From Amaranthus tricolor (taxonomy: Eukaryota > Streptophyta > Magnoliopsida > Caryophyllales > Amaranthaceae), in NCBI RefSeq assembly GCF_026212465.1, contig NC_080053.1:11900270-11964269 (forward strand): a DNA stretch of 64,000 nucleotides, given 5' to 3'. Positions 1 to 13,240 of the stretch are shown piece after piece. Position 1 is the stretch's first letter. Every line of letters starts with the position of its first letter. Below the pieces are notes generated by a model. That model was not told where the DNA came from. It was given only the letters and a program-made list of their open reading frames with translations, and did no database searches. Position numbers and translations under genes: made by a program.

Positions 1-2142
1 TGAAAGACTTCTTATATGTTGATACGTATTTTGTAGTGCGAAATGAAGGGTCCACAAAAGCATCGTACGATATGTTACGAGCTCGACATACTGCAAGAAC
101 ATGTGAGCACGGTAACTTGAAGATGGTTGGTTTCTGACATGTGCATGATGTTGCTGTGAGGTCAACCATGTAGGATTTTCCACCTTTTCCTGCTATCCTA
201 TTGCCACAACCAGTGGTGACCTCGAATATCCCACGCACTGTGTCATATATCCTAACATCATAACGCCGTTGACCGCTTCAGACATGTTTGTAGTTCTCAC
301 TCCATATCGATGCCCACCGTCATGAATCAAAGTCCATTGGCGCTCGGGAATAGAACCGTCCACTAAGTACTTGTACGCGTCCTCATTAAGCTCTTTAAGG
401 CGATTCATGTAAAAATTATACTTCCGAATCTTTGTTTGTTCAGAAGCTTTTCCAAATAAGTTCTTAACCGCTATGTTTTTAAACTTCTTATGCACGTTTG
501 AAGCTAGATGACGTTTACAAAACCGATGGAATGCATATGGTTCTTCCCAACCTTTTCCAACTTTGTTCATTGCATGCAAAATTCCCTTGTGACGATCAGA
601 TATAACACATAAGCCGTCCCTCTTAGTGACATAATGCCTTATACAATCCAAGAACCAACTCCATGTGTCGTTGCTCTCTCCCTCCACAACGGCAAAGGCA
701 AGTGGGAACAACTTAGAATTTGCATCTATGGACATACCAATCATAAGTGTGCCTCTGTACTTTCCGTACAAATGTGTACCATCTATAGAAATAAGGGGAC
801 GACGGTGGGGAAAACCCTTAATGGATGGTCCGAAAGCCCAGAACATTCGCTGAAACATCACTTTGGTAGGATCCATTGTTGGTTGGACTTCCCATTGCAC
901 CACTGTTCCTGGATTAGATTGCATTAATGCCTGCACGTACCGTGGAAGCTCCTCAAAGGACTTATCCCAATCCCCAAACACTTTTGTTATAGCCTTATTT
1001 TTGGCCAACCATGCTCTCTTATATGTTATTACAAATCCGTATTTATTTTTTACAAAATTAACGATTGACTTCACCTTAAACGCTGGATCAACTCTAATCA
1101 TATCCACGATAAGATCAGCAACAAATTCAGAAGTAAGGAGGGGATGGTCGTCACTGTAATGTACTGAGCAATCTTGATTATGACCCTTATATCGCACAAT
1201 CTTAAATGATCCCGTTGCGGTCATAACAGCTCGCATCCTCCATTCACAACCTATATCCTCCGCATTAGTGCATTGGATAACGTACTTTGAAGGCTCCGAC
1301 TCAATTACACGGAAGTTTCTATTATTAGAAATCGCCCATGCTTTAACATTCTTCTTAAGGTGGTCTAAGGAGCTAAACTCTTGCCCTATCCTAAAGTCTC
1401 CATTTTCATTCATGGAGTTGTCATCGTTCCAGGTCATCCATGCATCAATCAATCTTTGATCAACCTCATCAATTCTAAGCCAATCTTGAGATGGAGCACC
1501 ATCTCTAATCGCTGCATCTAAAGCTTCTCTTCTTTCATCATCCTCTTCTGAATCAGAATCAATATGCTCATCCTCCTGATCTAAAGAGTCAACCTCGTTC
1601 GCATTAAGGCTACCCAAGTGACTCGTGGAAAAGGTGTTCATTACACCACCACCAATGCCACGTGAATGAGTTGGAGAGCTATTCTCATCCAAGTGCTCAT
1701 TAACGTAATTTGGGTTACTTAACATTTCTGTGAATGTATCATGGCGTACACTAGGACCTGATTCTGGAAGTTCCATGCTAGTCTTGACTTCCCTCGCATT
1801 ATCCAAACTTGCAACCAATTCAACATAAACCTCCATTGTCGTTCCAGGGGCTTGTGATGCCGCATAAGCAAGAGCACTTACGGTTTCATCATTCTTAATC
1901 GGGACTAACACATTTTTCCCAGTCACCGGATATTTCATCTCCAATTTTAACATAAAAGAGTTGCGATCACAACCAATTACATCATAGACTTTGCTAACAA
2001 ACACCTCAAAAGTCGTATTTTGACGATGGATAAACATCACTGTATTTATTCCTCCATTATACCCAACATCGGATCCAGTATAACTTACTTCCCCACCCCA
2101 ATACACTATAACGGGATAATGATCCATATTCTGCAAATACAA
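1..2142 (-). pseudogene. MULE (MuDR-type) transposase, broken before its SWIM finger, cut by window edge
   Basis: This is a Mutator-like transposase that would cut and paste its own element. An open frame at 193-2142 holds, in order, a PB1-like N-terminus, a long acidic linker (Asp/Glu-rich around residues 190-205), a MuDR DNA-binding domain (about 255-330) and the MULE catalytic domain (about 445-625). The DDE triad is visible: Asp in SIDGTH near residue 453, Asp in VISDRHKG near 515, Glu in NMSEAVNG near 619. The SWIM zinc finger (CxC...CSHV) lies in another frame at about 60-130, so a frameshift, probably with loss of the usual linker, falls near 250-270. A TTTGCAG acceptor at 2131-2137 and a donor near 2355 suggest a 5' UTR intron and a true start at 2127 (MDHYPVI). 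The element continues off the left edge and I did not find its TIRs. Confidence 0.9.
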
Positions 2143-2552
2143 AGTAATAAACTTTCATTGAAGCATATCATCAAACACTTTATATGCATACAAACCAAAT
2201 CCTAAAATTCAACTACAAATGTGTAAAATGTAAGCTTATATCATGAAAACAAGAGAATTTATTAAACAATCAATGTATTTATAACTTCAATTGAAAACAA
2301 TAATGAACAAAATATTCAATTTGCAAATTGAAATAAATTAGGGTTATATTATTACCTTAAATGATGATGAATATGAACAAGTAAAGAAGGAGAAGATGAG
2401 AATGTAGTTGATTAATTTAGTTAAATGAGAGGAATTGTGAATATGAAGTAAATGAGAATTGAAGACTTTTTTTTTTTAGATAACCGGCAGCAGTGAAGGG
2501 AAGGAAGCAAATGAAATGAGTGAAGAAAAAGAACAGATACTGCCGTTTTGTA

Positions 2553-3259
<707 letters not shown>

Positions 3260-3280
3260 TCTAATTTACTCAATTTAACT

Positions 3281-3569
3281 ATAAATACATGTTAGTCAAA
3301 GATAATTTAATGGTAGATAAATTGGTCAATATTAAAAACAATGTCATTTTTCTTTAGCAAATAAAGGTGTTGCATTTGGCAAACGTTTTTTAGTTGTGAC
3401 GCTTGAAATTTTCCATACTTTTTAGTACTCCTCCTATTTTACCCATTAGTCCAATTTATTTTTTGTCACTATTCACTTATTACTCTTAATTTTTATTCTT
3501 AACCTATAAGTTAAAATTTAGTTATGTATGATGTTTTTTAATTCGTCTCAATACATAGATTACTAATAT
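3281..3569. other. AT-rich spacer, nothing recognised
   Basis: AT-rich sequence between the TA block and the tandem repeat that follows. I see no coding potential and no repeat structure. Confidence 0.5.
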
Positions 3570-4172
3570 CAATTTTTTATAATTCTTTATTAAGAACAAT
3601 TAGAGTTATTAAGAGTTAAAAATGTTGTCTTGGGAACTGTGAGAAACTAAATAGGTCTAAGGAGTTGAATACGAGGTAGTATAATGAATCATAGGTGTAT
3701 TTATGGTATTTTCATAAAATAAAATCAACTTTATCTTATTTAGTTTATTAAATACAGCAATTAATTAATTTTATTATTCTATGTGGCAAATCATTGTGAG
3801 GAGACCACATGGAATTTTTCAGTTATTTTAGTTAATGGTATGAACATAATTTTTTATTAAGAACAATTAGAGTTATTAAGAGTTAATATGTTGTCTTGGT
3901 AACTGTGAAAAACTAAATGAGACTATTGAGTTGAATAAGAGGTAGTATAATGAATGATGGGTAGATTTATTTTAGTTTCATAATTAAAATCAACTTGACC
4001 TTTATAAACTATCAATTAATTAATTTGATTATTTCATGTGGCAAATCATTGTGAGCAGGCCAAATGACATTTTCCAGTTCTTTTAGTTAATAGTATAATT
4101 TGATTATTCCATGTGGCAAATCATTGTGAGCAGGCCAAATGACATTTTCCAGTTCTTTTAGTTAATGGTATG
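3570..4172. repeat. Degenerate tandem repeat, unit about 260 bp, about 2.3 copies
   Basis: Copy A is at about 3570-3842 and copy B at about 3843-4098. A third, partial copy of only the last 75 bp is at about 4098-4172. Shared landmarks are TTAAGAACAATTAGAGTTA near the start of A and B, GAGGTAGTATAATGAAT in the middle, and TGTGGCAAATCATTGTGAG in all three. B and the partial copy are almost identical where they overlap, so the last duplication looks recent. Confidence 0.85.
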
Positions 4173-5755
4173 ATGCTACACTATTCAATAATAATAGATT
4201 TTTAATCAAATGACTCAGAACATTGACTAAGCAGGCTCGAGCTTAGATTCTCATGGATTGCAAACTCCACTATATTTAGTACCTTAAACAATCAACTGAA
4301 AAGAACATTCGAAATCGAAAACCATTAACTCAAGAACATTTGATTTTGAAAGAACATTGGACAGTGAGGGATAATTTATATTCTCCAAAAAAAATGCGAC
4401 CTTTAGCAGTTTGCGTGTTTAGATTATACTCTAATCTCACTATTTTACAATGAGAATTATAGTTGTTATAGCATGTTATTGTGGGACAAAAGTCACTACA
4501 AGCAACAAAGTGAGGTTCCTTTGTTTAGGAAACAGATTTTAGGCCATGGTATGCCCGAAATTGCTTAGCTAGAGCTGATCACCCTATGGTATGCCCGAAA
4601 TTGGGCTCAAACCAGGGATCGGTCACCTAATGGTGTAGACTTTTAGGCCATACCTGGGTGATTAGCCCAAACCCATAATCTATGATCTACAGGCCTACTA
4701 TACAAAACACCAGCATAGCCTACTATACAAATCACCAACGTGACCCATTGTACCAAATACAAATCACCAGGGAGCAGGGAGTAGGGGAGGGGAGAAGAAT
4801 CACCAAAGGTTGAAACTAAACTAAGAAGTTAATAATGGGCATTGGGAAATGAAAAGGTTTCCAGTCAATCACCAAAAAGAGTGAAATTTCTAAATATGAA
4901 GCATAATCTATACAAGCCGCAAGGTATTTATTGGCTGAGTTATAAAGGATTTTCAAATTTACCATACTGATTTCACCCGCATTTTCAGGGTGTAAAAACC
5001 GCATATAAGACCGGCTGAAGGGACATCTCATGGTTTCGGCTGATATTTAGTGTTAAAATTTCGTAAATCATAACCCTTGTATCATCATGATTGATACTGC
5101 AATCGCAACCGAACGCGCATTTTAGAAGACATTAGGCTTCTAGTATACTATGAAACACTTTTTTCACGCCAAGAACAAACTCATAGCCATTATCTGATAT
5201 CATAGTGCAGCTAACGAGACGATGATATGATAACGAGAGTGATGTGGTTACCGACTTACCGTAACGCCAAATATCGGGTGAATGCATGAGATATAGGCCG
5301 ATAACAAAATGCAATTTTTTAAAACTTTTACAACACGGGATTTATCAAAGTTTATTTAAAAGAAAACTTTACAATGTGGCCATTGCGATGCGGCCTTATT
5401 TTTGCACTATCTTACAGCTAAGTACAATTAGAAGTACAAAAATATAGAGCACCAGTACAGAAAACATTCCAACACTCCCATAAAAATCTACTTGGGAGGT
5501 TGCAATGTTATTTTTACATCATCCCATTCTCAAAATACTTATTAAACAATGCAATATGGATCACAATTAATTGTATTAGTGAATGGACTCAATAAGAAGG
5601 ATTTAGAAATTCATATAAAGCATGTATTAACCAAAACATTGTGATCCCAATTTAAAATATATCGAAAATTAGATCAATTAAAGAATTAGACTCAACAATT
5701 TTATAAAGCATTTTTTTGGGAATTTTACAATGCATCTTCTTATAATAAGACCATG
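4173..5755. other. Intergenic DNA, no recognised gene
   Basis: Low-complexity intergenic sequence. ATGGTATGCCCGAAATTG occurs twice about 38 bp apart (near 4546 and 4584). Short open frames at 4816-5031 and 5132-5314 on the minus strand resemble nothing I know. Confidence 0.5.
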
Positions 5756-7311
5756 TTATTTGCCTTCTTTGATAATCAATAAGGGTGATGGAGGAGTCAT
5801 GAGTTTGCACATACCTTGCACAATTGAATCTTCTAAACTTCCAGAAGTGAAATATTCGGTTGTGATGGAGTCAATAGATAGAATCACCCGAAAGTTTTGA
5901 TTTAAATTGTTGTTGGTGATTTCTCCGTTTTCACAAGGCGGCTCCAAGCACCCTAGCTCGAGATCTCTATTTTTTGTTTATTACACATCTTGCCTTCGAT
6001 AGTGTCGTAGAAATTTACTATACGCACTTCCTGAGAAAGTGCCCACCAACAACAACAAAGCCACAACGCACAATCATACATAACAGGTTTGCCACAACAC
6101 GATGTATATCTAGGCAACTTATAGCTCTTCCTCATCTTATCCGCCAATAACCACTATAGAGCCTACCTAACGCTGTCATCATCAAAATTAAGGACGGCCA
6201 AATTGAATATAAAAAATGGGGCCGTGCAAAACAAGATGAAAGTTGCAACATGCACATACATGTTCCCAAATCCTAACCTCACCATGTTCCATCCGAAAAC
6301 ACACAAGCTACAGAAAAGTGAGAGATAGGCAATCGAAATATCATCCCAAAAGTCAAAAATTGCTTCTTTCATTTCAGTTGATCCACAAAAATCTTTCCGT
6401 TTTCTCTCAACACAAAAGATAGCCTATTTTCTAACGAATTTGACCTTAAAACATTGGAATTGTTTGTTCTTGCAATGATAGGAATCTGGGCTCCCTCAAC
6501 CGGATCATATGCATACTCCTTTCCTAAGGGGCTAAGAATTGTGTAGAATCCTGCTATAGCCGGGGCAGCTATGGCGACAGAGATACAAATCGCAGCACCA
6601 AATACAGGCCGCTCAGATCGTTTGTATCCCAAGTTAAGACCACAAAGACCATAGTGAGCTAAACAATTCAAATGAAGTAGCCAAATATAACCTAACATAT
6701 TCCCCCATTCATGTGGCTTATAAGTACCATTCTTACAATAAATCTTTCTTAGTTTAGATATATCATTCGGTTCCCATCTCAATAGCAACACTGAGTGGTA
6801 GAATCTTTGAGGATGTTGATACAAGCACATAAGTGTAAAAGGGCATTAAGGATTTGATTATTTACTTCAAACCAGGCATTTCTTTGCAACTTCTTCGGTA
6901 AAGCACTATTAAACATTCCAATCATGACGAGAAAAAAAATCGCCCCAGAAACAGCAACATAAGTAATCCATACAAAAAGAGCCAAGTTCATAGGATTCTT
7001 AAACCACACTTTAAAGTTTTCTTTAAAGATTCCCATTGATTTTGTGTCTTAACTCACTTATTTGTTCTCGTAAACGATGATTACTAGGAGACTCTACAGC
7101 ACGAGAAGCCTCATCTTTCCCTTTAGCAATTTCCCAGAATTTGCTTCATGGTTTAGTTAATAGGGCATATTTGTTTCTTATTGGAGTTCCACTTGTTTGA
7201 CTTATCCATTGGAGTTGTTAAGCAATGAAGAGGGCTTGGTGTTTTTGACTTAGGACATCTATTATCTTCTTCAATTTCCTCATTCAAAATAAGTAATCCA
7301 TTTTGAGCCAT
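5756..7311 (-). pseudogene. PLAC8 / DUF2985 membrane protein pseudogene
   Basis: This is a broken copy of a plant protein with a DUF2985 region followed by a Cys-rich PLAC8 domain. Family members are multi-pass membrane proteins, some linked to organ size or metal transport. Pieces in order: a likely N-terminus from an ATG at 7311; KFWEIAKGKDE near 7130; the DUF2985 membrane segment with LALFVWITYVAVSGAIFF (6779-7036); MCLYQHPQRF to a hydrophobic segment (6369-6830); FDFWDDISIAYLSLFCS (6163-6372); and CCGKP...LCCCW plus QEVR...FYD (5953-6147). The last piece (5756-5947) is probably the variable tail. Frames change near 7040, 6838, 6370 and 6160, and there is a TGA just before KFWEI. No splice sites are needed to join the pieces, so it looks intronless. 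It could be a processed pseudogene or a decayed single-exon gene. Confidence 0.82.
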
Positions 7312-7634
7312 CACTCTCTTTATCAAACTTCTAGTGCCTCATATTGCACAAATAAACCTTAAATAACTAAACCATCCACCTTTGAAATTCAAATAGCAAA
7401 TAAAAAAGCTTTTGTAACTATTGACAACCCTAAAAACTAAATCTTTTAAGGCTCAACTATTCATTAATCATATAAATCAAAAACCCATATGGGAAAAAAG
7501 CTATTGAAGACCTAAATACCCAAATTTAGATTACCAAAATTCACTCAAGCAATTAAAATCTCATCAAGGCGAAATCAAGAAAATAAAACATCAAATTATA
7601 TATTTTGGGTATCAATTATACTTCAATTAATTGA
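7312..7634. other. AT-rich spacer, nothing recognised
   Basis: Sequence between the PLAC8 pseudogene start and the target-site duplication of the following retrotransposon. I see no genes or repeats. Confidence 0.5.
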
Positions 7635-7639
7635 TAAAT

Positions 7640-7714
7640 TGCAGCAGTTTACTGCTTGATCATAAGGAAAAGAAATAAAGAGAGAGAGAGAGAGAGAAAG
7701 AAGAAACAAGCAAG

Positions 7715-7758
<44 letters not shown>

Positions 7759-7951
7759 TAAAGACACAGAATCAAAAAGGGAACAATAAGAATATGTTTC
7801 ATTTCTTAATTGAATTATTCCAAGTACACAGCCTATATATATAGGCTTGGCTAAACAAACATAACAAACTTTCCTGCCAAAATACACTAAAACCAAACTA
7901 ATCAAAACAGAAAACTAACAATTAACTAACACCACTAAACTAACTGTTAGA
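7640..7951 (-). repeat. 3' LTR of the minus-strand chromovirus
   Basis: The plus-strand left end is TGCAGCAGTTTACTGC and the repeat contains a (GA)n tract at about 7680-7750. It matches 12307-12607, the main difference being GA-tract length. The inner terminus reads TTAGA instead of TTACA, so the minus-strand 5' TG has mutated to TC. Confidence 0.93.
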
Positions 7952-7974
7952 ATCTTTCCCCCATAAAAGACTCT

Positions 7975-9640
7975 TGTCCTCAAGATGGGCATATGGTGAC
8001 TTCTAGGCTGTTAGCATAGGTAAAAGTGGGATATTGATCTGCAAAGTGTTGAGCTAGTTCCCAAGTGGCTTCATTAGGTGAAAATCCTGCCCACTGAACT
8101 AAGTGGCTTCTAGATGAGAAGCTTTGCCCTGAAATCATGGAGGGATGTGAGCTACCATAGGAAGAATTCCCCTAAAAGGTTTAAGCAAAGATACATGAAA
8201 AACAGGATGAATGTGGGCTTCAGCTAGTAGTGACAGTTTGTGGCTACTTTACCAATGCGTTACTCCACTTGAAAAGGACCATAGAGCTTAAGGGACAGCT
8301 TCTCATCGGTTATAGGCCCCTTATAAGTAATTTGCCTGTACTGCAAGAGGTTCAACCAAACCCAATCACTTACAGAAAATGATCTTTTAGATCTATGATA
8401 GTCAGCATAATGTTTCATTTTGTGTTGAGCCTTTGTAAGGTTGTGCTTATAAGGACCCTTATCATTTCCTCACGTTTCTGAAGGGACCTATCAATTGTCT
8501 TTACATTAGTTTCCGTTGGTAGATAAGGCATGTGAACTGGTGGACGTTGGTTGTAGACAATCTCAAATGGGGTGAGTTGAGCTGAGCTATGAAAGTTGGT
8601 GTTGTACTACTATTCTACAAGGGGAAGCCAACAACTCCAATTTCTAGGGGAGTCCAAAATCATGCATCTGAGGTAAGTTTCAAGGCAGTTATCTACCACC
8701 TCTGTCTGCCCATCAGTTTGAGGGTGGTATGCAGAGGAGGGCAACTTATCAGTACCCTGAATGGTGAACAATGCATGCCAAAATTTACTGATGAAGACTG
8801 AGCCCATATCACTTACTATTGACCTTGGCCACCCATGCACATTGAAAATATTGTCCAAGTAAACCTAGCCTCAGAAACTGCTGTGTAAGGATGAGAGATG
8901 GCCATAAAGTGGCTATATATACTCAACCTATCCACTACCACAAAAATAACATCCTTCCCTGCAGACTTAGGAAGAGTAGTTATAAAATCCATTGAAATGT
9001 CAATCCATACTTCAGAAGAAATAGGTAGAGGTTGTAAGAGACCTGGAGGAGTCACATTCTCATGTTTAGCAGCCTGACATGTGACACAGTTTCTAACATA
9101 GTGTGTGATATAGGGGGTCATACCCTTCCATGTAAAAAGAGCCTTAACCCTTTTGAGTGGTGCATCTCTACCAGATTGACCACCTTGAGGGGAAGAACGT
9201 AGCCAAGTAGGGCTTTTTTGAGGTCCTCATTGGGACTAATCACAATCTTACCTTTTTTTCATGAGAAGTCCTGCAATGAGTAACAAAAGTCCTATGCTGC
9301 CCTTATTGAAAAGAAGTGATGATGTTTTGTAAGCTGAGGTCATTCCCATAAACTTTGCTGGATCTTGTCATGTAAGTTAGAACTAATCAAGGAGATATTC
9401 TTACTTAGTGCCTGAGATCCTAGAAAGGGCGTTAGCAGTTAAGTTCTTAATGCCACTCTTATATTGAATTGTATAGGAGAATCCCATTAGTTTTGAGAGC
9501 CAAAACTGTTGAAAAGGGGTTGAGATTTTTTGTTGTAATAGCCACTTCAAGCTCTTTTGATCAGTTTTGATAATAAACTCTTGTCCACACAAACATTGCT
9601 CCCACTTCTGAATTGCGGCAACTATAGCAAGCAACTCCTT
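7975..9640 (-). pseudogene. RNase H end, integrase and chromodomain of the minus-strand chromovirus
   Basis: The RNase H C-terminus with the connection ALSR is at 9401-9634. The integrase zinc motif (CVTCQAAKH) and first catalytic Asp (WIDISMDF) are at 8816-9121. The second Asp (VSDMGSVF) and the Glu region (HPQTDGQTE) are at 8610-8858. The downstream HPVFHVS motif lies near 8170-8230. At about 8040-8115 the frame reads VQWAGFSPNEATWE, the end of a chromodomain, which marks this as a chromovirus. Frameshifts separate all of these blocks. Confidence 0.88.
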
Positions 9641-9661
9641 CTCATAAATAGAAAGCTTTTC

Positions 9662-11322
9662 CTACTTAAAACCCAAGGATTTACTCAAGTAAGCAAGTGG
9701 TTGGCCCTCCTGCATAAGCACTGCCCCAATACCCTTTTGTGAAGCATCAGTTTCTACAATGGAGACCTTTGAAAAGTCGGGCAATGCAAGAACAGAAGGT
9801 GTTTCAAAAGCTTCTTGAGCCTCATCAAACCAAGCAAAACTCTCATTTTTAAGTAGTTGAGTAAGGGGCTTACTTAGCCAAGCATATCTAGCAATAAATT
9901 TCCTATAATAGCCTGCTACACCTAGGAAGCTCCTTAAGTTCCTTATAGTTTGTGGAACAAGCCAGTGAATAATGAAAGAAATTTTAGCAATATCAACTTC
10001 AACCCTTTTGCCAGAGATAAAATGCCCTAAGTAATCAACCTTTTCCAAACCAAAATGACACTTGCTGCTCTTGGCAACTAAGCTGTGGATTCTCATTAGT
10101 TGAAACACCTTATACAACAGTTGTTGGTGAAATTCAACAGTAGGGTTGTAGACTAGAATATCATCAAAGAACACTAAACACCTTTTCTCAAGAGGGGTTT
10201 AAAAATTAAATTCATCTAAGATTGGAAAGAAGCATGTGCATTAGATAGGCCAAAAGGCATAACTAAGAACTTAAAGAGTCCATGGTGTGTCTTAAAGGCT
10301 GTTTTATGGACATCTGCATGAGCTACCGCCAATTGGTGATATCCAACTCTTAAGTCAATCTTGTTGTGTATCCAATTGCTAGCCAATTCATCAATTAATT
10401 CATCAACTACTGGAATTGGAAATCTATCCTTTACAGTCTTGCTATTAGGTGCTCTGTAATCTATACATAGCCTCCAAGACCCATCGTTTTTTCCTACTAG
10501 CACCACGGGTGAAGCAAATAGACTACCACTTTCTTGAAGATTCCTTAATCAGCATCTCTTGCACAATTTTCTCAATAATATCCCTTTGCTTTAAAGGGTA
10601 TCTATATGGTCTTACATTGATAGGGTTAGTGCCATATTCTAAAGGAATTTTGTGATCTAGGTACCTCAGGAAGGGGGTAGGCCCTTAAGTTCAAAGAAGA
10701 CATCACTAAATTTATATAATAAAGAAATAATATAGGAAAGAACAGAGATGCCATTAGTTTTCTCTAACCTCATGAGAGTGAAATCACCTTCCATCCTTGG
10801 AGAAGAAGCAACTAGTTGTATCATGTATAGTTGATTTGCTGAGATAAGCAAGGAATGAGAGCCTTTAACTTTCTTGACTCTATGAGGAGGGGTCCCTTTC
10901 AAGATCTGATGCTTAGCGTAATAATCAAATTCCATAATCAAGTTGTTGAAGTCCCATTTAACCTCTCCTAACCGTTTCAACCACTGAATGCCAAGAACCA
11001 TGTCACAACCTCCCAAGGGTATTAGCCAAACATCGAATTTATACTCGGCTTCCATAATTCTCCAAGAAAAATTATTTGCAAATTGCTGTACAAATTAGGT
11101 TGTTTGCATCTTCCATAATTAATGATTGGAGGAAATGGATTCTTGTCTTAGCCTAAGCTTGTTAGCTATTCCAATGTCCACAAAATTGTGAGTGCTTCCA
11201 GAATCAATCAAGATATGTAAGGGATTTTTACCATGGTACCCAATTATCCTTATAGTTTGGTACCCATGGTTCCCACTTAAGGCATTCACTGAAATGCAAG
11301 GTTCAAGAGCATTTAACTCCAC
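9662..11322 (-). pseudogene. Protease, reverse transcriptase and RNase H start of the minus-strand chromovirus
   Basis: The aspartic protease active site is seen as LIDSGSTHNFV at 11119-11322, followed by the flap and C-terminal part with VLGIQWLKRLG at 10666-11055. The RT begins with GSWRLCIDYRAPN and MPFGLSNAHASF (10216-10506). It resumes in another frame with the catalytic FFDDILVY at about 10140-10174. The RNase H start (VETDASQKGIGAVL) ends this frame near 9662. At least three frameshifts break the polyprotein. Confidence 0.9.
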
Positions 11323-11532
11323 TACGGAGCCTTCATGATTAACTACATCTGAAGTCTAACCCTCTTCATGATTTCCTACATTTGTCTGGTCCACAATATC
11401 CTACTCATCCACTCTAAGAATCTCCACTGTAAACAATTTAGTTTGTTTGATTGGGCAAACATGGCCTCCCATAGGGCTGATCACAAAAATAATACAGCCT
11501 TTTTTCTTGTTTCAACCTTCTTTCAGATGGGG

Positions 11533-12210
11533 TTAACCAAATGGGTTTAGAAACTGAAAGATTGGATGGTGAGGTTGTCTTTTGATATACCTTTGAGGAT
11601 TGATTGAATCTTTGTGAAGATAAAGAATCTTTGTTAGAAAAGAAAGTTCTTCTATTGAATTAGGTAATTGAGGGTTTCTTTGGATCATTAAGGATCTCAA
11701 ACTTTCAATGGCATCAAGGTAGTCATCAATAGATCCTTTTTGTTCCAGTTTATTAAACTCCTCTACTACATTCATTCCCAATTCTTCACCAAACCTTGCA
11801 CACAAATCCACAATAAAGGTGCTCCAATTTAGATTTTGTCTAGCAAGAATGTAAGAATTAAACAAATTTTCTACCTTGCCAATCAAGTGAATGGAAACAA
11901 AGTCTAATCTATGTTCATCTCCAATCTTGCAAAGTTTAAAGTACTTTTCAGCCTTCTTAATCCATAGTCTAGGATTAGTCCCATCAAATTGAGGGAACTT
12001 CAATATGGGTACATAGCTAATTGGGTGTAGTGGTGTGGGATTGTTTCCTTGTGAACCTTGGGGGGAATGTCTCAAGATACTAGAATCTTGATCACTCCTA
12101 GCCAATCTTGAAGATTGGAATGTCATTTCTTCCCTTTTCTTTAACAATGCAACATTAACCTCGTTCATTTGTAGGAACATGCCTTCCAGACGAGAATACC
12201 TCTCTTCCAT
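11533..12210 (-). pseudogene. Gag of the minus-strand chromovirus
   Basis: A 225-aa open frame with the retrotransposon Gag core: a coiled N-terminus, then LKFPQFDGTNPRLWIKKAEK, the usual start of the capsid-like domain. It would form the particle that packages element RNA. No CCHC knuckle is visible before the frame ends at 11533, so the nucleocapsid part is lost or frameshifted. Confidence 0.85.
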
Positions 12211-12292
12211 GGACTATACTGTTTCCTCTATAACAGCAAACTTTGTAGCCTTCCTATGTGCCAGAGTGATTGATGAAGTATTTGGCCCAGAT

Positions 12293-12305
12293 GACTCTAA
12301 TACCA
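12293..12305 (-). other. Primer-binding site (initiator Met tRNA type)
   Basis: On the minus strand this reads TGGTATTAGAGTC, one base inside the 5' LTR. It differs at two positions from the standard iMet primer complement TGGTATCAGAGCC. Confidence 0.85.
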
Positions 12306-12306
12306 A

Positions 12307-12607
12307 TGCAGCAGTTTACTGCTTGATCACAAGGAAAATAAAGAAAGAAAAGGAGAGAAAGAAGAGACAAGCAAGAAGAGAGAGAAAGCTAGAGACAAAA
12401 TGTAAAAGGGAACAGCAAGAATATGTTTTATTTCTTAATTGAATTATTCCAAGTACACAACCTATATATATAGGCTTGGCTAAACAAGCATAATAAACTT
12501 TCCCGCCAAAATACAAAAAGGCTAAAACCAAACTAATCAAAATACAAAACTAACAATTAACTAACTAACACCACTAAACTAACTAGTTGTAGCAACTAAC
12601 TGTTACA
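12307..12607 (-). repeat. 5' LTR of the minus-strand chromovirus
   Basis: Runs from TG (plus-strand left end) to CA (TGTTACA) and pairs with the repeat at 7640-7951. A TATATATATAGG stretch near 12463 could be the promoter TATA region. Confidence 0.93.
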
Positions 12608-12612
12608 TAAAT

Positions 12613-13240
<628 letters not shown>

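Larger units (their letters stand above)
7640..12607 (-). mobile_element. Complete but decayed Ty3/gypsy chromovirus, Reina-like in size
   Basis: This LTR retrotransposon is about 4.97 kb and is transcribed on the minus strand. Perfect 5-bp target-site duplications TAAAT lie at 7635-7639 and 12608-12612. The 5' LTR is 12307-12607 and the 3' LTR 7640-7951. The primer-binding site (minus-strand view of 12293-12305, TGGTATTAGAGTC) is close to the initiator Met-tRNA complement. A purine tract GGGGGAAAGA lies next to the 3' LTR at about 7953-7962. Gag, protease, RT, RNase H, integrase and chromodomain fragments follow in that order. The short LTRs, iMet primer and chromodomain fit the compact Reina clade, but clade placement is my inference. 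Many frameshifts and stops make it inactive. Confidence 0.95.

Noticed and set aside
634..1459. Several plus-strand open frames
   Set aside because: They are antisense shadows of the MULE transposase, which has clear domain motifs on the minus strand.
4816..5314. Two minus-strand open frames of 60-71 aa
   Set aside because: No motif, splice context or neighbour supports a gene.
7656..7905. Arg-Glu and Ser-Leu repeat frames
   Set aside because: They come from the (GA)n tract inside the 3' LTR.
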